A stretch of 44,041 nucleotides of DNA. It comes from a virus. Positions 14,861 to 22,981 of this stretch are shown here, piece by piece. The position numbers and the translations under genes were made by a program. The stretch covers positions 1 through 44,041 of IMG/VR virus record IMGVR_UViG_3300005515_000629. One strand, written 5' to 3'. Below the pieces are notes generated by a model, which saw nothing but the letters and a program-made list of their open reading frames with translations, was not told where the DNA came from and did no database searches. The stretch's first letter is position 1. Every line of letters begins with the position of its first letter.

Positions 14861-16258
14861 CTAGCTGTGCGCTGCGAGCCGCAAGCTGCTGCGGCGCTGG
14901 TGGCTCTCCACGGCAGAGAGGCGCTTGTTGAGCTTGTCGATGTCGTGCGCGTAATTCTTCGCGCCTTCGTCCGAGCTCGGCCGGCCGCCATCGTCCGCCT
15001 GCGTGCCCGTCGACTGGCTGCCTGCGGAAGCCATGTTCGCCGGATATTGCAGCTCGTCGGCCTGACCGCCTTCCGGCCTCCAGCCGAACGACACGCGGGC
15101 TTCGTCGGGCTTGGCGATCATCGACATGATCGCGGTCCGCCACATGTTCATGCGCGTGAGCAGATCCGCCTGCGTCAAGTCCGAGAAATCGAATTCGACC
15201 GAGACGTTCTCCCGGCGCAAACCGAACGTCGACGAAAGCTTCGCGCGCCAGCGGTTGGTGTAGCCGGTCAGCGTGTAGTTGACGTACTCCTGCGCCTGCT
15301 GGGCGATGTTGTTGTTGGTCGAGCCCGACAGATCCCCCATCATGTGCGGCGGGATGCGGAAGATGCGCGCCACTTCCTCGAGCTGGAATTTCCGGGACGC
15401 GATGAACTCGATATCGGCCGCCGACATGCTGAAGGGAACGAACTTCAACCCCTGCTCGCCGACGATCACCTTGCCGGAATTGCCGAGGCCCGATGCGTTT
15501 TCCTTGAACTCCTTGCCCAGCCGCGTCGCGGCTTCCGGCGAAAGCTTCTGGTCCGTCGTCAGCATGCCCGACGGCTTGGCGCCGTTGCCCATCCAGTTGA
15601 CGGCCTGCTGTTCCTGGGCGAGGCCGAGCGCGATCGCTTCGCGCGCCAGCGTGATGCGCGAAGCGCCCAGCAACCCGTTCAGCGAGAAGCCGCGGATATG
15701 CAGCACGTCTTCCGCCGGGATCAGCTTGGGAAACCCATCGAGGATCGCCATCTCGTGCCGATCGAAAGCTGTCGGCTGGTAGAAGATCGCCCCGCCCGCG
15801 CCGATCCACGGCAATATCCGGTCCGGATTCCACGGATAGAGCGCGACCGGCAGGCCGCGGCCCGAGCGCTTGATCAGCGCATAACCGTTACCGCGCATGA
15901 TCAGCCCGACCTGCATCATCTCGCGCAGCTCGAGGCCGTTCATGTAGTCGTTCGGCTCCTGCAATAGATCGTACAGGAAGTGATCCTTGGCCGGCGTCTT
16001 CGAGCCGTCGGCATTGGTGAGCATCGGCGCCCACGGAATCTTGGCGACGTCTTCGGCGAGCATCGTCACCGCCGACATCACCGCCGGCGCCGCAAGCGAT
16101 GAAGCCTGCCCGATGTTCAGCCCGGTCGCGGAGCGCCCGCGCCAGATGTCCGGCCACGCTTCGGCATCGGTCGTCGAGAAGGTATCGCCGGCCTTGGCGA
16201 CGGCCTTCGAACGGCCTGACCATGCCGGATTGGGGTCGGTTCTCAGACGCGGCGTCAT
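14861..16258 (-). CDS. portal protein, HK97 type
   Basis: 465 aa from the ATG at 16258, 7 nt after the terminase stop; a longer in-frame reading lies inside the terminase gene and looks non-coding. Features of the family seen are LAAPAVMSAVTMLAEDVAKIPW, YPWNPDRILPW, ILHIRGFSLNGLLG-like motif and GLKFVPFSMSAADIEFIASRKF followed by IPPHMMGDLSGSTNNNI. The portal is the dodecameric ring through which DNA enters and leaves the capsid. Confidence 0.93.
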   Translation of the reverse strand: MTPRLRTDPNPAWSGRSKAVAKAGDTFSTTDAEAWPDIWRGRSATGLNIGQASSLAAPAVMSAVTMLAEDVAKIPWAPMLTNADGSKTPAKDHFLYDLLQEPNDYMNGLELREMMQVGLIMRGNGYALIKRSGRGLPVALYPWNPDRILPWIGAGGAIFYQPTAFDRHEMAILDGFPKLIPAEDVLHIRGFSLNGLLGASRITLAREAIALGLAQEQQAVNWMGNGAKPSGMLTTDQKLSPEAATRLGKEFKENASGLGNSGKVIVGEQGLKFVPFSMSAADIEFIASRKFQLEEVARIFRIPPHMMGDLSGSTNNNIAQQAQEYVNYTLTGYTNRWRAKLSSTFGLRRENVSVEFDFSDLTQADLLTRMNMWRTAIMSMIAKPDEARVSFGWRPEGGQADELQYPANMASAGSQSTGTQADDGGRPSSDEGAKNYAHDIDKLNKRLSAVESHQRRSSLRLAAHS

Positions 16259-16265
16259 CTCGTCG

Positions 16266-18017
16266 CTAAGCTCCAAGCACAAGCAACCCGCGCGCGGCGG
16301 AATAAACCGATCCAGACGTATCGCCCTTCTCGGCGATGCCGAGGGCATCGACGACGGCGGCGATGAGATCGATGCGACCGCTCGACTTCGCCTTCGTCGG
16401 CTTGATATTCTCGGCTGCGTCCACTTCGACGGCGACCGACTGTGCATGGCGGCGAAACAGCGGATGCCCGCCATGATGGAAGCCGTTGCTCATCACCAGC
16501 CGCTCGAGCTCCTTCGAAGGCGCCGACAACGAAACGAACCCCTGCCCGAACAACACGACCGGAATGCCTTCCTGCTCCAGCCGAACCGCGGTGCCGGTGG
16601 CGTTGAACCGGTCGATGGCGAGTCCGCCTTCGTAAGGTTCACGCTTCGAATTGCCGTAATGGGCAATCCGGAATTTGGTCGCATCATCGAGGATCTGCTT
16701 CTCGATGAAGCTATAGTCGACCACATTGCCGGGTGTCGTGAACAAGGCACCTTCCTTGACCCAGCGCTCATAAGGCTGCCGGTCGCGCTTGCCGTGCTCC
16801 TTCACGAGATCGGCAGGCTTATAGGCGCGGCACAGCGCGACGGGAACATCAAGCCCTTCCTGAATCGGAAACCACCACACCAGGCCCGACAGATCCTGCG
16901 TTGACGACAGGTCGAGGCCGCCAAAGCACCGCTTGCCGAGCAGGCGCTGCTCGAACTCCGACTCGAATGGATGCTTGCCCTTGTCGCACCATGCGATCGG
17001 ACCGGCGCAGTGATCCCAACCAAAGCGCCTTCCATCGTCGTCGACCGAGTCCATCGGGAGCCAGCGCACGGCTTGGTCGGTCCAGATGTTCAGCCGGTAG
17101 CGCTTGAAGTCGTTCTCGAGCCGCGGCAGCTGCCGCGCGCGCCTGAAATCGGCCATGAACGGTTCGACCTTGACCGACTTGCCGAAGTTCGGGTTGGCCT
17201 TGCGCCAGGTCTCTTCCTCGGTCCAGTCGTCATCCTCGCCGGGGGCGTAGATGACCACCATCGTCTCGGGATCGTCGATGTCGCCGGCCAGGATGGCCTG
17301 ACATTCCTTGAACACCTCCTCGCCGTGGGTGCCCTTCTGCCCCGCGGTCGAGATCAGGAATTCCAGCGGCTGGCGCCGGGCTGCGGAGCTGTCATGCACG
17401 AACGTGTAGAGGTCACCGCTCGGCCATTCGTGGATCTCGTCACCGACGAGTCCAGACATGTTGAGGCCGTGCTTACCCTTCGGCTTTCCACTGAGCGGGC
17501 GAAACGACCCGTTCAATTCCGGGCAGTAGATCACCTTGCCCAGGCATTCGAGTTTCTGCGCCAGCACCGGCGTGCGCACCGCCATGTTGCTGGCCTTGGT
17601 GAACACGATCTTGGCCTGCGCCTCTTCCGAGGCGATTGAGAACACCTGCCCGCCCATCTCGGCGTCGCCAACCAGGATCAGCAGCGCAATGCCGGCAGCG
17701 AGCTCGGTCTTGCCGTTCTTGCGCGCGATCCAGACGAAGCAGCGGCGAAACCTTCGCGTGCCGTCCTTGCGCTTCCATCCGAACAGCGGCCGGACGATAT
17801 CATGCTCTTCCCACTCTTCGAGGACGAAGGGACGCCCGGCCCATTCGCCCTCGGTGAACACCAGATGGTTCGGGAAGAACGCCGCGGCCTTGTCGGCCGT
17901 GCGCTCGTCGTACCAGAACTCGCCTTCGCGCCAGAACTCTCCGTCCCAATACGCTTTCGGGAACGCCTTGAGAGCAGCCGGACGCGGCGGCTCGACCGTC
18001 TTACGCTGCACCGGCAT
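16266..18017 (-). CDS. terL: terminase large subunit
   Basis: 583 aa, the packaging motor. The ATPase domain has a Walker A variant ARKNGKT (98-104) and Walker B GLVGDEIHEW with D193 and E194. The C-terminal RuvC-like nuclease domain has the acidic residues D369 (GGLDLSS), D469 (LAIDRF) and D550 (SGRIDLIAA). This is the Terminase_1 family of HK97-like cos and pac phages. It overlaps the small subunit as TGATG. Confidence 0.96.
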   Translation of the reverse strand: MPVQRKTVEPPRPAALKAFPKAYWDGEFWREGEFWYDERTADKAAAFFPNHLVFTEGEWAGRPFVLEEWEEHDIVRPLFGWKRKDGTRRFRRCFVWIARKNGKTELAAGIALLILVGDAEMGGQVFSIASEEAQAKIVFTKASNMAVRTPVLAQKLECLGKVIYCPELNGSFRPLSGKPKGKHGLNMSGLVGDEIHEWPSGDLYTFVHDSSAARRQPLEFLISTAGQKGTHGEEVFKECQAILAGDIDDPETMVVIYAPGEDDDWTEEETWRKANPNFGKSVKVEPFMADFRRARQLPRLENDFKRYRLNIWTDQAVRWLPMDSVDDDGRRFGWDHCAGPIAWCDKGKHPFESEFEQRLLGKRCFGGLDLSSTQDLSGLVWWFPIQEGLDVPVALCRAYKPADLVKEHGKRDRQPYERWVKEGALFTTPGNVVDYSFIEKQILDDATKFRIAHYGNSKREPYEGGLAIDRFNATGTAVRLEQEGIPVVLFGQGFVSLSAPSKELERLVMSNGFHHGGHPLFRRHAQSVAVEVDAAENIKPTKAKSSGRIDLIAAVVDALGIAEKGDTSGSVYSAARGLLVLGA

Positions 18018-18586
18018 CAGTTCAACAGACCGATCGGCCCTTCAATCGGTTCGGCGGCGGGCGCCGCGGCAGCAGCCGGATCGCCTTCACGCGGCGCATC
18101 CTTGCCGGGCGCATTGCCGAACATGTCGCCGGTCGCGCCGGTGTTCGCACGCGCGGCCATGATGCGTTGGCGCTCGGCCGGGTTGAGGCCGAAGCGATCT
18201 TCGAAGGCCAGCATCATGCGGTCGAGGCGATCGGCCATCGTGAAAGCGGGATCCGCACGGCGAACCGTGCCGCTCGCGGTTTCGATCTCATAGAACTCGC
18301 CGCCAACATCGAGGCGCTTCTGCATGCCGAGCCAGCGGGCGTAGTGCTTGCAGTAGCGTGCGAAAGCCGGCACGTCCGTCTCGGTCAACAGCTTCATGCT
18401 GCGGAGCGTCGGCGCCATCTTCGAAAAGATCTTCAGCCCATCGCCCTTCAACCATGCCGGCGCCGCACCCGACGCAGCGGGCGCGCTCGGTTGTGCAGCC
18501 TTGGCCGTCTTGCGCGAGCGCGAGCGCACGGGCGCCTTCTGCTGTCTCACGCCTGCCGGCTGCGGCTTCGGTCCACGACGACCCAT
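18017..18586 (-). CDS. terS: terminase small subunit, P27 family
   Basis: 189 aa. It starts MGRRGPKPQPAGVRQQK, the standard opening of P27-type small terminases, followed by a basic, Ala-rich linker. The core helices contain LTETDVPAFARYCKHYARW and a LDRMMLAFEDRFGLNPAERQRI block. It recognises viral DNA for packaging. A GAGGAA ribosome site lies 8 nt before the ATG with an all-T spacer. Confidence 0.93.
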   Translation of the reverse strand: MGRRGPKPQPAGVRQQKAPVRSRSRKTAKAAQPSAPAASGAAPAWLKGDGLKIFSKMAPTLRSMKLLTETDVPAFARYCKHYARWLGMQKRLDVGGEFYEIETASGTVRRADPAFTMADRLDRMMLAFEDRFGLNPAERQRIMAARANTGATGDMFGNAPGKDAPREGDPAAAAAPAAEPIEGPIGLLN

Positions 18587-18690
18587 AAAAAAAATTCCTC
18601 GAAAACCCGCGAAAAATCGTTTGTTGTTTGGCCACCGGTCCCGGAAGGAAAGCGACCAAAGATTTTTACCCCCCTAGGGGCCTCAGCTCG
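18587..18690. other. candidate cos/packaging region
   Basis: The 79-nt gap between the HNH gene and terS holds an A/T run (18587-18600), and a 10-bp perfect palindrome CCCCTAGGGG (18671-18680) sits over the end of the HNH gene. In HK97-type phages the cos site commonly lies between the HNH endonuclease and terS. No nicking site can be assigned from sequence alone. Confidence 0.3.
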
Positions 18691-19073
18691 CGAGACAACT
18701 CGACCGCGATTTTGCTTTTCAAAGACAGTGAGGTCTTATCGATCAGACCCCGTGCCCACTGCCCCTCAAGCATCTGCTTGACTACGTCGTGGTGCCACCT
18801 GCATGCGCTCTGCCAGTTGGCCATGTCCCACATCAGGGCATCGTCGCCTTTGTGCGGGACGATGTGGTCAACCAGCTCAGCCGCAACGAACAGGCCAACT
18901 GCCTGACATCCGACGCATAGCGGGTTGCTGCGCTTATAGGCGGCCGCTTCCCTGTCCCACCGCGCAGTGTACCCGCGCTCCCTCGCGCTGCCCCTGCGGC
19001 CGTCGTACTCGGCAGTAGCTTCCCGCCTTGTACGCGCACCCTTGGGACGGAAGGTCGGAGGCCTAACTGGCAA
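18666..19073 (-). CDS. HNH endonuclease of the packaging module
   Basis: 135 aa from a TTG start; no ATG or GTG precedes the conserved MPVRPPTFRPKGARTRRE opening. Zinc ligands are C53/C56 (PLCVGC) and C91 with H94/H95 (CRWHHD); the catalytic His lies in ELVDHIVPHKGD (H70, H74). In HK97 and relatives an HNH protein next to the terminase genes is required for cos cleavage and packaging. It is the first gene after the stem-loop region. Confidence 0.88.
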   Translation of the reverse strand: MPVRPPTFRPKGARTRREATAEYDGRRGSARERGYTARWDREAAAYKRSNPLCVGCQAVGLFVAAELVDHIVPHKGDDALMWDMANWQSACRWHHDVVKQMLEGQWARGLIDKTSLSLKSKIAVELSRELRPLGG

Positions 19074-19090
19074 TCATCACCATGGAAAAT

Positions 19091-19133
19091 GGCCGCCGCC
19101 TGCACGATGCAGTCAATTGCAGGCGGCGTGGCC
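19091..19133 (-). other. strong stem-loop 18 nt before the HNH start
   Basis: GGCC plus GCCGCCTGCA (19091-19104) pairs with TGCAGGCGGC plus GGCC (19118-19127 and 19130-19133). This makes 14 bp with a 2-nt bulge and a 13-nt loop. On the minus strand it is followed by ATTTTCC, a weak U-tract. It could be a terminator or an antitermination target. Confidence 0.6.
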
Positions 19134-19210
19134 AAGTCTAAGGGAGGAAACGCCCAAGGAGGGCAGCGGCAACAGGGGCTAACCGGATGCCGCACACCCT
19201 ATGCAAACAA

Positions 19211-19241
19211 AAGCCCGACACGCTGTGCACGTGCCGGGCTT
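19211..19241 (-). terminator. probable intrinsic terminator after the NusG-like gene
   Basis: AAGCCCG-x-CACG pairs with CGTG-x-CGGGCTT around a 7-nt loop (one A/C mismatch, 11 pairs). Read on the minus strand the stem is followed directly by TTGTTTG, a U-rich run. This is the best intrinsic terminator in the window for minus-strand transcripts and would separate early from late genes. Confidence 0.65.
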
Positions 19242-19257
19242 GATGGGTGGTATGGCG

Positions 19258-19290
19258 AAACGGGTTTTCAGATAACCCGTTTTCCTTTTT
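19258..19290 (+). terminator. perfect 9-bp hairpin with plus-strand T-run
   Basis: AAACGGGTT (19258-19266) and AACCCGTTT (19274-19282) form a perfect stem with a 7-nt loop, followed by TCCTTTTT on the plus strand. As a terminator it would act on plus-strand transcripts, blocking antisense reading into the NusG-like gene. In the minus-strand RNA it is simply the first of three consecutive stem-loops. Confidence 0.55.
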
Positions 19291-19371
19291 GGACACATTG
19301 CCGAATTTGGTGAAGCATCAAATTTGCCTCGATGGGCGTCCGTTCCGGCGATCCACCTGATGTGGTCGGTA

Positions 19372-20034
19372 CTAGGACAGGCCCAAGGCGCGCATCAAGG
19401 TCTGATTCCGTCCCTCACTGTCAAGCTGTAGTACGTCATCGAAGGCGGACCATGCACGGGTAGTTATGATCTGCGCTCTCAGGTCGGCCTCGGTGATCAC
19501 CTTGGGCTTCGCTGCCTTGGCCTTCGCCTTGGCGCCCTTGCGGTTCTTCCAGCGCCGCTTTTTCTTCGACTTCGACTTCACCGGCTCAGGTTCGGGCTCC
19601 GGCTCGGGCTCGATGTCGATGATCACGGGGCGCTTCGAGTTTTCCATGGTGCGCACCACGTCGATCTCAGCATCAGTCAATGAGCCGACGATCTCGACAA
19701 CGCCTGGAATACTGCTGATGCATTGCCAGTGCTGGTCGCTGTACCACATGAAAACGAAAAGGTAGCCGGAGAACATCGGAACGCGGCGTTCGAGCTTGCG
19801 CCCGCGCCTGACGATCTCCTCTTCGACCTCAGGCACGTAGACGCCGAAGCGATGTTCCGCGAGCGCGTTGGCGACCGCAACTTGCTCGGACGCGAACACC
19901 TCAACAACAAACCATCTCGCATCCCTTCCAGCGACGATCTCTGCATGCCGCGGATTACGCGGTTCATGCGGCTTCACCAGTTCGGCACGGACCTCCGGCG
20001 ATAGCTTTTCCAGCTCCTCCGCGATCGGTTTCAT
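19372..20034 (-). CDS. NusG-like (NGN domain) transcription factor without KOW
   Basis: 220 aa. Residues about 39-118 form a NusG N-terminal domain: ARWFVVEVFASEQVAVANAL, then FGVYVPEVEEEIVRR, PMFSGYLFVFMW and SIPGVVEIVG. These are the RNA-polymerase-binding surface elements of NusG/RfaH. The usual C-terminal KOW domain is absent. Instead there is an acidic (EP)n spacer (142-151), a Lys/Arg-rich stretch (153-178) that may bind RNA, and a short tail. A GGAG ribosome site lies 8 nt before the ATG. Position at the early/late boundary, before a terminator and the terminase operon, suggests a late-gene antiterminator. Confidence 0.88.
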   Translation of the reverse strand: MKPIAEELEKLSPEVRAELVKPHEPRNPRHAEIVAGRDARWFVVEVFASEQVAVANALAEHRFGVYVPEVEEEIVRRGRKLERRVPMFSGYLFVFMWYSDQHWQCISSIPGVVEIVGSLTDAEIDVVRTMENSKRPVIIDIEPEPEPEPEPVKSKSKKKRRWKNRKGAKAKAKAAKPKVITEADLRAQIITTRAWSAFDDVLQLDSEGRNQTLMRALGLS

Positions 20035-20408
20035 TCAATAGCTCCAACATCTCGATTTTCCCTGTCGATTTGCTGGCCGTCAGTCCGCGAGAAACTGTAC
20101 CGATTGCGCACAGCTTCTCCGGGAGGATGATTGGGAGCTTGCCCAGAGCTCCTTCAATCCTCCCGGTTGTCCTTAAATTGTTGGTGTCATGAGGTTTTTA
20201 CTTTCATTTTGGGAGGATGGGAGGATTGGGAGGTTCTCTACGCATACATAAAGACTTTAAGTTTGTTGTTCACCGAGATGGCTACGCGCGCGCCCGCCCG
20301 CATGTGTATGCGGAAAGAAGCTCCCGAATTACCCGCAACCTCCCATCTTTAATAAATCCAACATGTTAAACCCGAATCGATTCTTCCCGTTTTGGGAGGA
20401 TGGGAGGA
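20035..20408. other. 374-nt non-coding repeat region, candidate origin and NusG leader
   Basis: No convincing gene on either strand. It holds eight copies of GGGAGG(A/T)T in both orientations, a large hairpin (20119-20166) and locally AT-rich stretches (about 20239-20270 and 20348-20370) against a GC-rich background. It lies between the replicative helicase gene and the NusG-like gene. Confidence 0.6.
20119..20166 (-). other. long hairpin in the NusG-like leader
   Basis: CCGGGAGGAT (20119-20128) pairs with ATCCTCCCGG (20157-20166). After a 5/4-nt internal loop, GGAGCT (20134-20139) pairs with AGCTCC (20147-20152), with a 7-nt terminal loop. Sixteen perfect pairs in total. It lies about 85 nt upstream of the NusG-like ATG and is built from an inverted pair of the GGGAGGAT repeat. 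Confidence 0.7.
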
Positions 20409-20409
20409 T
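20121..20409. repeat. GGGAGGAT repeat array (iteron-like)
   Basis: GGGAGGAT occurs at 20121-20128, 20211-20218, 20219-20226, 20394-20401 and 20402-20409, with its complement at 20157-20164. GGGAGGTT occurs at 20228-20235 and, complemented, at 20337-20344. A 20-bp element TTTTGGGAGGATGGGAGGAT is repeated exactly at 20207-20226 and 20390-20409, the second copy touching the helicase stop codon. They could be initiator-binding iterons like those of P4-type replicons, or sites for a transcription factor. Confidence 0.7.
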
Positions 20410-22577
20410 CAGATCTCGTCATCGCCCGCGCTTTCACCATTATCGCCACTGCCTGACACCCGAATTGGGTTGCCTTGTGCGTCGACGAAGTCGTTCACCG
20501 ACTTGATCAGCTTGATGTCGAGCCACCAGACGACGTCGCTTTGCTTGCGCTCGTAGCCGCGCTCATCCATTGCGAGAGAGAAGCCGCGGTTTTTCCACGG
20601 CGTCTCGCCGGATGATTTGCACCAGGCCTCATAGACCTGATGCAGCACCGACGATTGCACGCGATGCCCGGGCTCCTTCACAGTACAGTTCTCGAGGAAG
20701 CGACCCAGCACGTCGGATGTCGCGAAATATTTCGCCGTCGCGTCAGTCACTTCTTTCGGTTCTGTGAGGCCACCCCTATCGATCCAGGACCGCAGACCAT
20801 CCAGCATCCAGTTGAGAATTCCGCTCGCCTCTGCTTTGAGCTTGCTGGCTAGTTGCATGTCGCGCTCCTCCTTTGGAATGGTCACGTTGAAGGGGACGAG
20901 CAGCAGCCGGCTCTTGATGCCCTCGTCGGTCCCGGACAACAGCGGCTTGTAATTGCCTTGGATCGTCAGTTTGAACTCGGGCAGGAAGGTGAACATGTCG
21001 CCTTGCAGATGCCGCGCATCCATCGGCTCACCGCCGGTGACCAGCTTGATTAGCGCCTCTGCCAGTTTCGCGTTTTTCTCCGGCTCCGATGTCCGCAGCA
21101 ATCGAACGCCAGGCAGCTTCGCAAGATCGGGCGTTGCCTGTCCTCCGCTGCGTGATTTGCCGGCATCGAGGAACGTCTCGATCGGGACACTCTGCGCATA
21201 GTCGCCGGCGACATAAGAAACCGCGTTGACCAGCACCGATTTGCCGTTGCGGCCCTTGCCGTAGAGGAAGGTGAGCTTGTGGGCGGAGGTGTCGCCGGTG
21301 AGCGACAGGCCGAACCATTGCTGCAGGAATAGCCGCGTGTCCGGGTCCGGCTGGACGCGCAGCAGGAACTTTTGGAATTCGGGCGCTTCCGCTAAGGGAT
21401 CATAATCGACCGGAGACACCTTGGTGATCATGTCCGCGGGATCATGGGGGCGGAATTCGACGTAGTCGCCATCGTCGCGCTTGCGAACGACCAACGTGCC
21501 GTTGTTAACGTTGATCTTCATCGGATCGGCGTCGATCTGGCCAATACCGACCGAGAAATACGGTGCGCCGCGCTTGGACAGTGCTCCGAGCTTTTGCGCG
21601 GACTCCGACGTCCGGCCCCATTTGGCGATCTTTTCGGAGTAGAGCACGACGGTATCGTCGCGCTTGACCTCGACCGCGAAGTCACACGCACCAACGGCGG
21701 GCTCAAGCACATCCTTCCGGCCGGACTCGGCGATGCAGTCCGCCTCCTCCTGGATGGCGCGAACGGTTTCGTGCTCGGCGATCATCACCCGCTCGGCGCC
21801 GCTTTCGCTGGACCAGCGCCGCGCGTCCCAAGCAAGCCAGCCGCGTTGCCGACCAGGCGATGTCGTGGCGAGCGCGGTGAGGAACAGAAGCTTGCCGCGC
21901 TGGCGCTCGCGAAAGCGCTCGGCGTTGCCGAGATCCGTCAACGGAAAGAACGCCAAGCGACGATGCAGCGCATCCGGCACCGCGTCGGGCGCGCGCGTCC
22001 CCGCTCCCCCTGTAGACGTAGAAGCTTCCGGCCAATCTCCCATTTGGGAGGTTGGGTCCTCGTCGCCCCCTACGGGGGGCGCGGGGGCGGCCGGGAAGGA
22101 CGACGGCAGCAACGCGGCCTCGGGGTTCGGCGGATCAGTGGGAAGGGTCGTGTGGTCGCCCGCCTCTCGCGGGCGCCCATCCTCATGAGGTGCTCCAAGC
22201 GCCGCTGAAGCGGCGCGTCGCACCTCGATCAGATCCCGGGGCGACTTCCTGCCCAGCTTCAGGCCGGCGGCGATCGCGCTCTTGACGGCCTTCGCGCCAA
22301 GGTCGCGGATCAGGCCACAGCCTGCGGCCGCCTCCTCGAGCGAAGCCTTGGCAAAGGCCTCGACGATCGCGCCGGCGCCGACCAGCTGGCCGAGCTGCTC
22401 GGCGATCGCGGAGAGCAGCAGCGCCCTGCCATCGCCTTCGGCCGCGCGGATCTGCGCCAGGCCAGCGTTCAGCTGCTCGAGTCCAAACTTGCGCTCGGCC
22501 TGGGCGAGTGTTGCGGGATCGACGTCGACGAACGCGGGGGCGTTGTCGACCAGGTCAAGGACGGCTTCGAGGGTCAT
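20409..22577 (-). CDS. SF3 helicase, phage D5/P4-alpha type
   Basis: 722 aa from the ATG at 22577, which overlaps the preceding stop as ATGA. Residues 1-200 are helical and then a Pro/Ala-rich linker. The D5-N-like region covers about 205-420. The SF3 ATPase has Walker A GKGRNGKS (440-447), a Walker B-type LLRTSEPE (493-500), a sensor-type QGNYKPLLSGTDEGI and the PFNVTIPKEERD block. A C-terminal winged-helix-like part follows. It unwinds DNA at the phage origin. The primase part is a separate gene upstream. Confidence 0.92.
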   Translation of the reverse strand: MTLEAVLDLVDNAPAFVDVDPATLAQAERKFGLEQLNAGLAQIRAAEGDGRALLLSAIAEQLGQLVGAGAIVEAFAKASLEEAAAGCGLIRDLGAKAVKSAIAAGLKLGRKSPRDLIEVRRAASAALGAPHEDGRPREAGDHTTLPTDPPNPEAALLPSSFPAAPAPPVGGDEDPTSQMGDWPEASTSTGGAGTRAPDAVPDALHRRLAFFPLTDLGNAERFRERQRGKLLFLTALATTSPGRQRGWLAWDARRWSSESGAERVMIAEHETVRAIQEEADCIAESGRKDVLEPAVGACDFAVEVKRDDTVVLYSEKIAKWGRTSESAQKLGALSKRGAPYFSVGIGQIDADPMKINVNNGTLVVRKRDDGDYVEFRPHDPADMITKVSPVDYDPLAEAPEFQKFLLRVQPDPDTRLFLQQWFGLSLTGDTSAHKLTFLYGKGRNGKSVLVNAVSYVAGDYAQSVPIETFLDAGKSRSGGQATPDLAKLPGVRLLRTSEPEKNAKLAEALIKLVTGGEPMDARHLQGDMFTFLPEFKLTIQGNYKPLLSGTDEGIKSRLLLVPFNVTIPKEERDMQLASKLKAEASGILNWMLDGLRSWIDRGGLTEPKEVTDATAKYFATSDVLGRFLENCTVKEPGHRVQSSVLHQVYEAWCKSSGETPWKNRGFSLAMDERGYERKQSDVVWWLDIKLIKSVNDFVDAQGNPIRVSGSGDNGESAGDDEI

Positions 22578-22981
22578 GGCTGCAGCACCAACGGATGACG
22601 TTGGCGTGAGATCACCCACGGATATTGCTCGCATGCGTAGGCGAAGGCGCGCTTTGCATTCTCGCCGGTCGTCCCGGGCGTCAGCACGTCAGGACCGAAA
22701 CCGCCGACATAGAAGCCTGAGTTGGATGCACCGCGCTTATCGACGCTGTTGTCCCACCAGAAAAATGCGTACCAGAGCTCGTTGCGACCGCCGCAGGTCC
22801 AGAAGACCTTGCCATCGTATACGTCACGATGCTTGCCGTTCCTGAGCAGCCCGCCGTCCATGAGCTCCAGCGTCCACCAATTACATTCGGGCGGCGGATC
22901 CCAGATCACGCGTGTACCTTCGTGCAGGTAGTGACCGCATTCATTCCGGCAGCCGAAGTATAGCGCTCGCTTTGTCGTCAC
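22574..22981 (-). CDS. conserved phage protein of unknown function
   Basis: 135 aa from a GTG that overlaps the primase stop as GTGA. The protein is rich in Trp, Tyr and Cys (C11, C15, C33, C63), with FGCRNECGHYLHEG at the start and NELWYAFFWWDN in the middle. The Cys/His spacing at residues 11-18 could bind a metal. Placed between primase and helicase, so a replication-linked role is possible. Function unknown. Confidence 0.75.
   Translation of the reverse strand: MTTKRALYFGCRNECGHYLHEGTRVIWDPPPECNWWTLELMDGGLLRNGKHRDVYDGKVFWTCGGRNELWYAFFWWDNSVDKRGASNSGFYVGGFGPDVLTPGTTGENAKRAFAYACEQYPWVISRQRHPLVLQP

Larger units (their letters stand above)
19074..19371. promoter_or_regulatory. late-operon leader with three stem-loops
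   Basis: This 298-nt non-coding stretch lies between the NusG-like gene and the late operon and holds, in minus-strand order, the hairpins at 19258-19282, 19211-19241 and 19091-19133 listed separately. A weak dyad TTGGTG-AAG-CATCAA lies at 19309-19323. No sigma70-like promoter stands out, so late genes may be read from the early operon by antitermination. Confidence 0.5.

Noticed and set aside
14848-14991. Longer N-terminus for the prohead protease
   Set aside because: The 48 extra codons are Arg/Ser/Thr-rich shadow of the portal gene; the ATG at 14847 has an AGGAGAT ribosome site.
14696-15967. 423-aa plus-strand open frame
   Set aside because: Antisense of the portal and protease genes, which have clear motifs.
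19572-19609. Microsatellite in the NusG-like gene (EP codons near 19580-19612)
   Set aside because: Short Glu-Pro spacer of about five units with mixed codons; a protein linker rather than a separate DNA element.
20131-20352. 73-aa plus-strand ORF in the repeat region
   Set aside because: It is built from the GGGAGGAT repeats and shows no protein-like pattern.
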